Assembly: GCA_964389475.1 (NCBI GenBank)
Contig: CAYMFD010000149.1
Coordinates: 1-6,806, forward strand
Origin: CAYMFD01 sp964389475
GTDB taxonomy: Bacteria; Bacteroidota; Bacteroidia; Chitinophagales; Saprospiraceae
DNA: 6,806 nucleotides
Direction: 5' to 3'
In this document: positions 1 through 6,744 of the stretch, one piece after another
Layout: every line of letters starts with the position of its first letter
Position numbering within the stretch: position 1 is the stretch's first letter
Notes under the pieces: generated by a model
Seen by the model: only the letters and a program-made list of their open reading frames with translations
Databases searched by the model: none
Told to the model about the DNA's origin: nothing
Translations under genes and position numbers: made by a program

Positions 1-2867
1 AGTATATGATAACATTGGCAGAAGGTGCAGTGCTTAATGAGGTAGTCGTTACAGCGCAGGGTATCGAACGAGAAAGAAAGGAGTTAGGATACTCTGTCAC
101 TACTGTAGATGGCGACGAAGTTGGCAAGGTAAGATCAGCTAACGTCTTAGATAACTTATCTGGCCGTGTGGCTGGTGTACGGATTAATTCAGCCTCTGGT
201 ACAGCTGGTGGTGGTTCTACTATACTTATTAGAGGGGCTGCTTCTCTAGGTGGCGGCAACCAACCACTATTCGTGGTAGATGGTGCTCCTATATCTAACT
301 CATCATTTAATGGTAGTCGTAATCAGATTATCGGTGGTGGTGCTGATGTAGGTAATAGAGCATCTGACCTTAATGCGGATGATATTGAGTCTATCTCAGT
401 ACTTAAGGGTGCATCTGCGGTTGCGCTTTATGGTCAAAGAGCAAAGGATGGTGTAATCTTAGTTACTACTAAGAGAGCCAAGGCTGATAGAACTACGATC
501 GAGGTTAATTCTTCATTGAGAACTTCAAGTCCTTTCATCTTGCCAGAATTCCAAAACGAATACGCAGCGGGTGACTTTGGTAACTATGATGCTAATAATG
601 TTAACGGTTGGGGACCTAATATCGCTGACTTTAATGATGAAGTATCAGTGTTTCCTTATAGAGGGGCTACAGGAAGACTGCAAGCACAGCCTGATAACGT
701 GAAAGACTTCTTCAGAAATGGTCTTACACGTATTAACAATGTTTCTGTCGCCTCACGGTCCGGTAGCTCTGACATTAGATTGTCTTATACCAACTTTAAC
801 GAGGAAGGTATTGTGCCAGGTAACGAGGTACGTAGAAACAACCTGTCACTCAACGCAGGTACTAACTTCTCTGAGAAGTTCAGAGCTCGTGGTACCGCTA
901 ACTATGTGAGAACGGAAGGATTAAATCGACCACGTCAAGGGTCTAATAACCCTAACAGAGTAGTTGCTAATATATATGGTATACAGCGAACAGTAAGTGT
1001 TGACGATTTAGCCAACAATGTATTGGATTCTAATGGTGATGCGATCGGTTTAGATGAGACTAATCAAGCAAACAATCCTTTTTACATCGTCGAGAATAAT
1101 CCATTTAACAATCAAGTAGATCGTCTGTTTGGTACTGCCGTTCTTGAGTACGATGTCGCCAAAGGACTAAAGCTAATGGCTCGTGCAGGTACAGATTTCT
1201 TCACTGAAGAGAGAAGAAATATCAGTTCTAAAGGAACACTTAACCAGCTACAAGGTCAATTCGAAGATCGTTCAATCTACCGAAGAGAAAATAACCTAGA
1301 TCTTATTGCTACATACGAGACAAAGATCACTGATGATATAGGCCTAAAGGCTTTGGGTGGATGGAATGTCAATGAAATTAATGGTAGAAATACAAGACTA
1401 CTGGCTAATGATCTGGTTGTGCCTAATGTGTACAATCCAGGTAACGCGAGTTCAGTTGCCAGTGAGAGATTCGAATCAATTAGGAGACTGCTAGGCGGTT
1501 ATGTGGACCTTGGATTTAGTTTTAAGGATTACCTCTTCGTCAATGTGACTGGTCGTAATGACTGGAGTTCAACTCTACCTGTTGAGAATAATAGTTATTT
1601 CTACCCTGGTGTTTCTGCAAGTTTCATTCTTACAGATGCACTAGAGATGGATAATAAGACGCTTAGCTTTGCGAAACTTCGTGCTTCTTATGCCTCAGTT
1701 GGTAGTGACGAGGCTCCATACCAGTTAGACTTCTTGTACAGTCCCGCTTCAAGTATTTTCACACAGTTTGTGCCTGATAATACTTTCCCATGGAATGGTC
1801 AGTCAGTCTTTTTTGGACCTAATACACTTCCAGCTGGTAATTCACTGTTGCCTCAGAATCAAGCCACTTTTGAAGTTGGTACAGAGCTACAGTTTTTCAA
1901 TGGTCGCGTTGGTCTAGATCTTACTTACTACAGTATTGTAACTTCAGATCAGATTTTGAGTGTAAGTGTTGCCCAGTCTACTGGATTCGAGGCGATTCGT
2001 CAGAATGTAGGAGAGGTTAGCAACAAAGGTGTCGAGGTACTACTATCTCTTAATCCAGTGAGAACAAATAACTTCTCTTGGGATGTAGATTTCAACTTTA
2101 CGAGCAATCAGCAAGTAGTTGAGAGTCTAGCTGAAGGTCTAGATGAATTAGCATTGACCTCTGGCTTTAGTGGTCTTTCACTTAGAGCTGTTCCTGGAGA
2201 AGAGTACGGTCTTTATGGTGCGGGATGGGCTCGAGATCCTGATGGTAATATCATCATTAATCAAGAGACAGGTCTGAGACAGACTGGTGAAAGAGAAAGA
2301 TTGGGTGATATCTTCCCTGACTATACGTTAGGTATTAACAATAACTTCTCTTTAGGAAACTTCAATGTAAGTGCTCTAGTTGACATCAGCCAAGGTGGTG
2401 TTATGTTCTCTGGTACTGTTGCAGGTCTAAGATCTAGTGGTTTAGCCATCGAAACTCTTGATAGAGAAGTATTTGTTGATGAAGGTGTTGCTGAAATCAC
2501 TGATGCAGATGGTAACGTTACTTATGAGCCTAATACAGTTCCTGTACAGTCTGTCCAAGATTACTGGGGTACAATAGGCAATACAAGTAATACGGAAGGA
2601 AGTATTTTTGATGCCTCTTACGTCAAGTTGAGAGAGATTACTGTGAGTTATGCTCTACCTGCCAAATATTTAGGAAGTGGATTTGTCAAAGGAGTATCTA
2701 TCGGTCTAGAAGGTCGTAACCTCTGGTTAATTGATAGTGCTGTTCCTCACGTTGACCCAGAATCAAGTTTCTTCGGTCCTAGTTTACAAGGTGGTGCTGC
2801 TAATGTAGAATTCTGGAGTGTACCTAGTGCAAGATCGTTTGGTGGCAACGTTAAACTTACTTTTTAA
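1..2867 (+). CDS. SusC/RagA family TonB-linked outer membrane transporter (5' partial)
   Basis: This is the 3' part of a gene for the TonB-dependent barrel of a SusCD nutrient importer. It takes up oligomeric nutrients (glycans in Sus systems, peptides in RagAB) across the outer membrane, powered by TonB-ExbBD. The reading frame is open from the first base, so the ATG at 6 is an internal Met and not the start; the signal peptide and most of the N-terminal carboxypeptidase-like domain lie outside. Counting from that Met: the family hallmark LNEVVVTAQG (10-19) leads into the plug, with LSGRVAGV (51-58), IRG (75-77), FVVDG (89-93) and the plug end IESISVLKGASAVALYG followed by DGVILVTTK (to about 156). 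The rest is a beta-strand-rich barrel closing with SARSFGGNVKLTF, whose terminal Phe is typical of barrel insertion signals. The visible 953 residues fit a family of about 1,000-1,100. It is followed 20 bases later by susD. The family is certain; the substrate is unknown. Confidence 0.96.
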   Translation, partial: YMITLAEGAVLNEVVVTAQGIERERKELGYSVTTVDGDEVGKVRSANVLDNLSGRVAGVRINSASGTAGGGSTILIRGAASLGGGNQPLFVVDGAPISNSSFNGSRNQIIGGGADVGNRASDLNADDIESISVLKGASAVALYGQRAKDGVILVTTKRAKADRTTIEVNSSLRTSSPFILPEFQNEYAAGDFGNYDANNVNGWGPNIADFNDEVSVFPYRGATGRLQAQPDNVKDFFRNGLTRINNVSVASRSGSSDIRLSYTNFNEEGIVPGNEVRRNNLSLNAGTNFSEKFRARGTANYVRTEGLNRPRQGSNNPNRVVANIYGIQRTVSVDDLANNVLDSNGDAIGLDETNQANNPFYIVENNPFNNQVDRLFGTAVLEYDVAKGLKLMARAGTDFFTEERRNISSKGTLNQLQGQFEDRSIYRRENNLDLIATYETKITDDIGLKALGGWNVNEINGRNTRLLANDLVVPNVYNPGNASSVASERFESIRRLLGGYVDLGFSFKDYLFVNVTGRNDWSSTLPVENNSYFYPGVSASFILTDALEMDNKTLSFAKLRASYASVGSDEAPYQLDFLYSPASSIFTQFVPDNTFPWNGQSVFFGPNTLPAGNSLLPQNQATFEVGTELQFFNGRVGLDLTYYSIVTSDQILSVSVAQSTGFEAIRQNVGEVSNKGVEVLLSLNPVRTNNFSWDVDFNFTSNQQVVESLAEGLDELALTSGFSGLSLRAVPGEEYGLYGAGWARDPDGNIIINQETGLRQTGERERLGDIFPDYTLGINNNFSLGNFNVSALVDISQGGVMFSGTVAGLRSSGLAIETLDREVFVDEGVAEITDADGNVTYEPNTVPVQSVQDYWGTIGNTSNTEGSIFDASYVKLREITVSYALPAKYLGSGFVKGVSIGLEGRNLWLIDSAVPHVDPESSFFGPSLQGGAANVEFWSVPSARSFGGNVKLTF

Positions 2868-2887
2868 CTGACTAAATTTTGATTGAT

Positions 2888-4378
2888 ATGAAATCATTAA
2901 AACATATATTATTCGCGTCGTTGTGTTTGCTAAGCTTCGGTTGTAGTGACTACCTAGACGTAAACGATGATCCTAACAGATCTACAGTTGCACCTCCTGA
3001 TCAGATCTTTACAGGTGCTCTAGTTGGATATTCTAACAATAGAACTATCGATCTCGGACCGGCTGTCAGTACTGCTGCACAGTTATGGTCAGGAGGTGGA
3101 TCTTTCGGTGCAGGTGTTTTCACCAGACCGGAGCGATACATTTTTAGTGTATTTACTACTGGTAATACGTGGAGACAGCACTACCGTGACATACAGAAAA
3201 ACCTACTTCTTGTAATCAGGGAATCTCAGGACAGAAATAATGTGATTGCGCAATGCGAGATTTTATCTGCATTGACTTACTACACCACCACTACTTTGTG
3301 GGGTGATGTGCCATTCACAACAGCCTTGAATATTGATTTTGACCAGACGGTCATCAATGATGTAGCACCTTCATTTGATCCACAACAGGTGGTAATGGAT
3401 GGTATTATTGACAAACTTGATGTTGCGCTAGGTTTAATAGATCCATCTGTGGACAACGCAGTAGCAGGTGGCGATTTGATGTATGGTGGCGATATGACCA
3501 AGTGGAGAAAGCTTGCAAATAGCCTCAAGCTACGTGTATTGATGACTATGGTAGATGGAGATCCTAGTAAAGCGAGTGATATTGCGACACTAGTAGCAAA
3601 CGGTGACTTCATCACTGACAGTGCTGATGATGCCTTGATGCCATTCTTTGCGGTTTCTGGTAACAGAAATCCGTTTTGGGAAACATTGAATGCTTTCGCT
3701 GGTGGCCAGAACTTCTTCTATTTCGGTAGTGAGGCGATGGTTGAGCTCATGCAGGACTTGAATGATCCAAGATTGTTGGAGTACTTTACGGTTTACCCAG
3801 GTGGTGACTCTGATAGTTCGAGAGTGAATGGTGCACCTGCAGGTGTCGCCATGGTCGAAGAAGCAGTAGGTTCAGTTCCATGGGTACTGAGTACAGCGCC
3901 TCCCGGGACTAATGGGACTACAGAGCTTGTAAGACCAAATTCCCCAGATGTACTATTCTCTGCTCAAGAGACCCACTACTTACTGGCGGAAGCTATTGCA
4001 AGAGGTTTTGCTAGCGGTTCGCTGGCTGATGCTGACGCATTGCTTAAAGACGGTATCCGTGTTGCTATGGCACAGTTCAATGTCGATGGGGCAGCTGTTG
4101 AAGACTACTTAACAAATTCTATTGGTGATCTAGCAGCTCTAGGTGCCGATGCTGCAGTAGATAAAATAGGTGAGCAGTACTTTATCGATAATGTAGTTCG
4201 TCCTGTAGAGGGTTGGTTACACTGGAGAAGACTAGAGGTACCAGCATTGAACCTTCCAGAAGGTGCTCAGACAGGTAATTTGGTAAGAAGACTACCTTTA
4301 CCTCCGGATGAGGTTGCTGCTAATGTCAATGCACCAGCTGCAAAGCAACTTGACGAGAGAATGTGGTTCGATCAGTAG
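2888..4378 (+). CDS. SusD/RagB family nutrient-binding outer membrane lipoprotein
   Basis: This is the surface lipoprotein that lids the SusC barrel and captures substrate. I chose the ATG at 2888 (496 aa) over an in-frame TTG nine bases upstream, because it gives a compact signal peptide: Lys2 and Lys5, a hydrophobic core, then SFGC with lipidated Cys19. Ser20-Asp21 and further acids after the Cys resemble the Bacteroidota signal for surface export of lipoproteins. The family is supported by YYTTTTLWGDVPF (about 131-143), DMTKWRKLANSLKLR (202-216), the ETHYLLAEAIARG helix, and the C-terminal EGWLHWRRLEVP (from about 441) with a late DEVAANVNAP segment. These fit the SusD-like_2 subgroup better than classical starch SusD. 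Length is normal. There is no Shine-Dalgarno sequence, usual for this phylum. It is almost certainly co-transcribed with susC and is followed by a strong terminator. Ligand class cannot be deduced from the sequence. Confidence 0.95.
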   Translation: MKSLKHILFASLCLLSFGCSDYLDVNDDPNRSTVAPPDQIFTGALVGYSNNRTIDLGPAVSTAAQLWSGGGSFGAGVFTRPERYIFSVFTTGNTWRQHYRDIQKNLLLVIRESQDRNNVIAQCEILSALTYYTTTTLWGDVPFTTALNIDFDQTVINDVAPSFDPQQVVMDGIIDKLDVALGLIDPSVDNAVAGGDLMYGGDMTKWRKLANSLKLRVLMTMVDGDPSKASDIATLVANGDFITDSADDALMPFFAVSGNRNPFWETLNAFAGGQNFFYFGSEAMVELMQDLNDPRLLEYFTVYPGGDSDSSRVNGAPAGVAMVEEAVGSVPWVLSTAPPGTNGTTELVRPNSPDVLFSAQETHYLLAEAIARGFASGSLADADALLKDGIRVAMAQFNVDGAAVEDYLTNSIGDLAALGADAAVDKIGEQYFIDNVVRPVEGWLHWRRLEVPALNLPEGAQTGNLVRRLPLPPDEVAANVNAPAAKQLDERMWFDQ

Positions 4379-4393
4379 CACAAGGCTAATTAA

Positions 4394-5137
4394 TTGAACA
4401 CGATAAATAATTTTCGAGGGGGGTCAACTACAGGTTGGCCTCCCTTTTCTTTTCGTCGAACCTTCCTGTCGTTGGTCGTTGTGATATCTTTTGTGTCGAA
4501 AGCATGTACGCAAGTATTCCGACCATATGCTGAGGTGCACTATGTCAGATCGCAAGTCGATGGTGACAATATGATGGGTTTTGAATACACTGGTTTTTCG
4601 CTAGCCATAGGTGTGGTTGCGGAGGTAGGTGATAGGGTAGGTGTGCAAGCTAGTACGTCGTTCAATCGCTTTGGAAGTGGTATAAGGAATCGTTTTGCCC
4701 CCGAAGTCCGCAACGCAGATCGCCTCAATCTTTCCTTCACATCGGCAGCGGTCAAGATAGGCCCGCGATTAATGGTTAGTAGTAAATCTGAGATTGCCAT
4801 GTTAGTGGGCTATCACAGCTTTATGTCGATTAACTCTACATTATTTACACGAAGGTTTGGCAGTGATTTTTTTCCTTTTGATAACAGTACCATTGCGTCT
4901 AGCGGTATTTCACTGTCAGCGGAGTGGGCTATTCGTCTTTCTCAGAAGTTTCAAGTAGGTGTGAGTTACGAGCGAATTATGAATAATCTATTGACGGAAG
5001 AGCATCCATACTTCAGAGCTCTTGTACCGTACTCGCTCGCCTTATCTCTTCGTTACAACCTCAAGGGAAGGTCTTTTCTGCTTGAGCCAGGTGAAAGAAA
5101 GAGACGCCGCTCCAAGACTGGCCGTAGAGAGAAGTAG
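4394..5137 (+). CDS. Predicted outer membrane beta-barrel protein (PorT-like)
   Basis: This frame codes for up to 247 residues. RRTFLSLVVVISFVSKA (about 21-37) looks like a signal peptide, probably cleaved near Ala37. The mature part has alternating beta-strand patterns, including SQVDGD (53-58) followed by Gly/aromatic strands, resembling the first hairpin of the PorT-like outer membrane barrel family (OMP_b-brl_2). The last strand, SLALSLRYNLKG, is followed by an unusual basic tail rich in Arg and Lys. The start is uncertain: no ATG occurs between the susD stop and 4503, and the TTG at 4394 lies before the susCD terminator, giving a long, odd N-region. Later candidates (CTG 4466, TTG 4472, GTG 4481) would remove the Arg-Arg from the signal peptide. 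The first in-frame ATG (4571) would delete the signal peptide. It lies 54 bases before the recombinase gene with no clear terminator between, so the two may share a transcript. Specific function is unknown. Confidence 0.72.
   Translation: MNTINNFRGGSTTGWPPFSFRRTFLSLVVVISFVSKACTQVFRPYAEVHYVRSQVDGDNMMGFEYTGFSLAIGVVAEVGDRVGVQASTSFNRFGSGIRNRFAPEVRNADRLNLSFTSAAVKIGPRLMVSSKSEIAMLVGYHSFMSINSTLFTRRFGSDFFPFDNSTIASSGISLSAEWAIRLSQKFQVGVSYERIMNNLLTEEHPYFRALVPYSLALSLRYNLKGRSFLLEPGERKRRRSKTGRREK
4416..4453 (+). terminator. Intrinsic terminator of the susCD operon
   Basis: The arm GGGGGGTCAAC (4418-4428) pairs with GTTGGCCTCCC (4434-4444) over 11 continuous base pairs, with two G-U wobbles, around the loop TACAG. 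A4417-T4445 extends the stem, and TTTTCTTTT follows (4445-4453). It begins 38 bases after the susD stop, the expected place for the end of the susCD transcript. The odd point is that it also lies within codons 8-20 of the next open frame if that frame starts at the TTG at 4394. Confidence 0.85.
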
Positions 5138-5191
5138 TGGTGTCACCTTCTTAAGAAAACTTTTGGCTCACATATTGCACTATAATGTAAT

Positions 5192-6079
5192 ATGTCAGAT
5201 AATACCTGCTTTCGCAGATTCCTCATCCACATACGTGACGTCAAGCGCCTGTCTAGGCACACGCTTACCTCCTACGAAAATGACCTGCGTCAATGCACGC
5301 AGTATCTGTCTGAGCAATTTGATGTAAGTCTCATCGAGGCTACCCACCACCTTATAAGGAGCTGGGTAGTGGCGTTGATGGAGGAGGGTATTGCTCCTAC
5401 TTCGATTAACCGAAAGCTTTCTGCCCTTCGTAGTTTCTATGTCTTCGCTAAGGCACAAGGCCAGGTGGCGATGAGTCCCGTAAGCAAGATTCCATCTTTA
5501 CGTGTAGCTAAGCGACTGCCAGTTACCGCTAGATTGAGTGACCTAGAGCAGTTGCTAGACATTTTAGAGGCGGGAGATACGTTCGACGAGGTCAGGAATC
5601 ACACGATTATCACACTGCTCTTTTCATGTGGCTTGAGGAGGAGTGAGCTCTTATCACTTAGACTCAATGACATCGACCTTACCCGCTCTAGTCTCAAGGT
5701 GATGGGTAAGGGGGCCAAAGAGCGATCTGCGCCTCTACTACCTATGGCTAGCGAGGCTATAAGTAAGTACCTAGTAGTACGCAGTGCTGTAGATACGCCG
5801 CATGATACCGTATTCATCACTGCTCGGGGTGGGCTGATCTCGGACCGCAAGCTTTATAGTATTGTTAAAAAGGCCTTTACCCTCGTAACGACGCAGAACA
5901 ATATCTCTCCGCATAAGCTCAGACATACTTTTGCTACTCACCTACTTAATCAGGGGGCTGACCTCCTAGCTGTCAAAGAGTTGCTGGGTCATGCATCACT
6001 TGCTGCGACTCAAGTTTACACCCATAACGATATAGGTGCCCTGCAGAGAGCTTACCAGGGAGCTCATCCTCGTTCATGA
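5192..6079 (+). CDS. xerC: XerC/XerD-type tyrosine recombinase
   Basis: This is a 295-residue site-specific recombinase, close to the 298 residues of E. coli XerC and XerD. The N-terminal SAM-like core-binding domain (about 1-95) includes RHTLTSYENDL and SINRKLSALRSFY. The catalytic domain (about 110-285) has the full active site: Arg149 (CGLRRSEL), Lys173 (MGKGAKER), His241 and Arg244 (HKLRHTFATH), His267 (LLGHASL) and nucleophile Tyr276 (QVYTH). Xer proteins resolve chromosome dimers at dif during division, acting in the cytoplasm with FtsK. The ATG at 5192 gives a full-length N-terminus; there is no Shine-Dalgarno sequence. The place next to hpf and the tRNA-Thr/Tyr cluster is, from memory, a conserved Bacteroidota arrangement, which favours a housekeeping Xer over a mobile-element integrase. 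Whether it is the XerC or the XerD partner cannot be decided from sequence alone, so the symbol is provisional. Confidence 0.93.
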   Translation: MSDNTCFRRFLIHIRDVKRLSRHTLTSYENDLRQCTQYLSEQFDVSLIEATHHLIRSWVVALMEEGIAPTSINRKLSALRSFYVFAKAQGQVAMSPVSKIPSLRVAKRLPVTARLSDLEQLLDILEAGDTFDEVRNHTIITLLFSCGLRRSELLSLRLNDIDLTRSSLKVMGKGAKERSAPLLPMASEAISKYLVVRSAVDTPHDTVFITARGGLISDRKLYSIVKKAFTLVTTQNNISPHKLRHTFATHLLNQGADLLAVKELLGHASLAATQVYTHNDIGALQRAYQGAHPRS

Positions 6080-6085
6080 TGATTA

Positions 6086-6117
6086 TTTGCATACTTTATA
6101 GATCGAGTGTATATTAG
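6086..6117 (+). promoter_or_regulatory. Possible promoter of hpf
   Basis: TTTG (6086-6089) is separated by 20 bases from TATATTAG (6110-6117). The second element matches the Bacteroidota -7 consensus TAnnTTTG at five of its six fixed positions. Transcription would start near 6121-6124, leaving a leader of about 50 bases before the hpf start at 6176. The element follows the recombinase stop codon directly, so hpf could be expressed separately from xerC. The mismatch and the AT-rich context keep this tentative. Confidence 0.4.
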
Positions 6118-6118
6118 T

Positions 6119-6142
6119 ACCATCCGGCGCAAGAGCCGGGGT
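6119..6142 (+). promoter_or_regulatory. GC-rich hairpin in the hpf leader
   Basis: CCGGC (6124-6128) and GCCGG (6135-6139) pair around the loop GCAAGA. After a two-base bulge (6122-6123), ACC (6119-6121) pairs with GGT (6140-6142). It stands out from the AT-rich surroundings. No T-tract follows, so it is not a standard terminator. It would lie at or near the 5' end of the hpf transcript if the promoter proposed at 6086-6117 is right, where it could affect mRNA stability or translation. Alternatively it is a structured end of the xerC message. Confidence 0.45.
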
Positions 6143-6175
6143 CAATATTGACATACTTAACTTATACCTTGTAAT

Positions 6176-6478
6176 ATGCGCATAGATATTCAGACGCCAC
6201 ACTTCACGGCAGATACGAAATTACTTGACTTCATCAAAGGTAAACTTGGCAAGACGCAGCGATTTTCCGATAAGATTACCGACGCAGTGGTCTATCTTAA
6301 ACTCGAAAACGCCGCAAAGGTGAAAGACAAAGCTGTAGAGCTTAAAATTGCTATTCCTGGAGATACACTCATTACTAGCTCCACAGATAAGACCTTTGAA
6401 GCTGCCTTTGATGCTGCTAATGATAGTATGATCAGGCAAATCAAGAAGTATAAGGAGAAAAGAACGGCAAGAGTTTAG
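6176..6478 (+). CDS. hpf: Ribosome hibernation-promoting factor, short form (HPF/RaiA family)
   Basis: This 100-residue protein belongs to the HPF/YfiA (RaiA) family, which binds the 30S decoding channel in slow growth or stationary phase and blocks mRNA and tRNA binding. The family fold (beta-alpha-beta-beta-beta-alpha) is visible: MRIDIQTPHF strand, helix TKLLDFIKGKLGKTQRF, strands DAVVYLKLE, AVELKIAIPG and DTLITSSTDK, then helix TFEAAFDAANDSMIRQIKKYKEK. The conserved late basic stretch RQIKKYKEK is present. The length is that of the short form; the C-terminal dimerisation domain of long HPF proteins is absent. The ATG at 6176 starts directly at the first strand and has no Shine-Dalgarno sequence. 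It lies 96 bases after xerC, with its own possible promoter, and is followed by a strong terminator that separates it from the tRNA operon. Confidence 0.93.
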   Translation: MRIDIQTPHFTADTKLLDFIKGKLGKTQRFSDKITDAVVYLKLENAAKVKDKAVELKIAIPGDTLITSSTDKTFEAAFDAANDSMIRQIKKYKEKRTARV

Positions 6479-6518
6479 TTATTTTTTCTGTATAAATAAT
6501 TGATTAATAGACACATAG

Positions 6519-6561
6519 AGTCATTCTTGGTGATATTTCTTACCAAGAGTGACTTTTTTTT
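6519..6561 (+). terminator. Intrinsic terminator after hpf
   Basis: GTCATTCTTGGT (6520-6531) pairs with ACCAAGAGTGAC (6542-6553) over 12 base pairs with one G-U wobble, around a 10-base loop. Eight T residues follow (6554-6561), and A6519-T6554 can extend the stem. The stem begins 41 bases after the hpf stop codon. It should end the hpf transcript and insulate it from the strong tRNA promoter downstream. Confidence 0.92.
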
Positions 6562-6571
6562 GCCCTCTCGG

Positions 6572-6602
6572 TTTTCTCAAAAGAATTATAGTCCTATTTT
6601 TG
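6572..6602 (+). promoter_or_regulatory. Promoter of the tRNA operon, Bacteroidota type
   Basis: TATTTTTG (6595-6602) matches the Bacteroidota -7 consensus TAnnTTTG exactly. TTTT (6572-6575) lies 19 bases upstream, where the -33 element (TTTG) is expected, and differs from it at the last base. It sits between the hpf terminator and the first tRNA, about 40 bases before tRNA-Thr, so transcription would start near 6607-6609. This placement makes it the natural promoter of the tRNA-Thr/tRNA-Tyr unit. Confidence 0.75.
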
Positions 6603-6608
6603 CATCGC

Positions 6609-6628
6609 CTTAGAAGGATGCTTCTGGG
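6609..6628 (+). promoter_or_regulatory. Hairpin in the tRNA operon leader
   Basis: AGAAG (6612-6616) and CTTCT (6621-6625) pair around the loop GATG. Two wobble pairs and C6609-G6628 can extend the stem to eight pairs. It would lie right at the predicted 5' end of the primary transcript, ahead of tRNA-Thr, and would be removed when the tRNA 5' end is matured by RNase P. A role is not established; a chance structure of this size is possible. Confidence 0.35.
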
Positions 6629-6643
6629 TAGAAATGTAAAATT

Positions 6644-6717
6644 GCCGATGTAGCTCAGTTGGCCAGAGCAGCTGATTTGTAATCAGCGGGTCGGGGGTTC
6701 GAATCCCTCCATCGGCT
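6644..6717 (+). tRNA. tRNA-Thr (anticodon UGU)
   Basis: The complete cloverleaf is visible. Acceptor arms GCCGATG (6644-6650) and CATCGGC (6710-6716) pair perfectly, with T6717 as discriminator. The D arm is GCTC (6653-6656) with GAGC (6666-6669). The anticodon arm is GCTGA (6671-6675) with TCAGC (6683-6687) around TTTGTAA, giving anticodon TGT (6678-6680), which reads ACA and other ACN threonine codons. The T arm is GGGGG with CCCTC around TTCGAAT (6698-6704). The variable loop is short (five bases). The 3' CCA is not encoded and must be added by the nucleotidyltransferase. It is the first gene of the tRNA operon. Confidence 0.97.
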
Positions 6718-6725
6718 CTCTTTTT

Positions 6726-6744
6726 AGTGGTTCATCCACTTTTT
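6726..6744 (+). promoter_or_regulatory. Small hairpin plus T-run between the tRNAs
   Basis: AGTGG (6726-6730) pairs with CCACT (6736-6740) around TTCAT, and TTTT follows (6741-6744). It occupies the spacer between tRNA-Thr and tRNA-Tyr. The stem is only five pairs, weak for a terminator; it may help processing of the tandem precursor or act as a partial terminator that lowers expression of downstream genes. Confidence 0.4.

Noticed and set aside
6..8. ATG at position 6 as the start of the SusC-like protein
   Set aside because: The frame is open to the window edge, and the residues at the Met are the end of the carboxypeptidase-like domain just before LNEVVVTA. A real start needs a signal peptide upstream.
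2879..2887. TTG at 2879 as the start of susD
   Set aside because: The ATG at 2888 gives a standard lipoprotein signal peptide without the extra Met-Ile-Asp, and ATG is strongly favoured.
3280..3615. Open frame of 111 codons on the minus strand inside susD
   Set aside because: It is a shadow of the susD coding sequence and its translation has low-complexity composition with no recognisable family or start signal.
5148..5157. Palindrome TTCTTAAGAA between the barrel gene and the recombinase as a terminator or operator
   Set aside because: It has no loop or T-tract, and a 10-base palindrome in AT-rich DNA is easily due to chance.
5163..5186. TTGGCT and TATAAT before the recombinase as a sigma-70 promoter
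   Set aside because: The spacing is too short (12 bases), TATAAT is only five bases from the ATG, and Bacteroidota promoters use TTTG and TAnnTTTG. A promoter may exist elsewhere upstream.
5022..5327. Open frame of 101 codons overlapping the end of the barrel gene and the start of the recombinase
   Set aside because: It overlaps two better-supported genes in another frame and shows no domain features.
6148..6171. TTGACA before hpf as a -35 element
   Set aside because: No suitable -10 or -7 element lies at a proper distance; the only candidate, TACCTTG, is 11 bases away.
5192..6717. Tyrosine recombinase near tRNA genes as the integrase of a mobile element with a tRNA attachment site
   Set aside because: The protein has the size and motifs of Xer proteins, hpf lies between it and the tRNAs, no duplicated tRNA 3' end is visible, and the gene order looks like conserved core genome.
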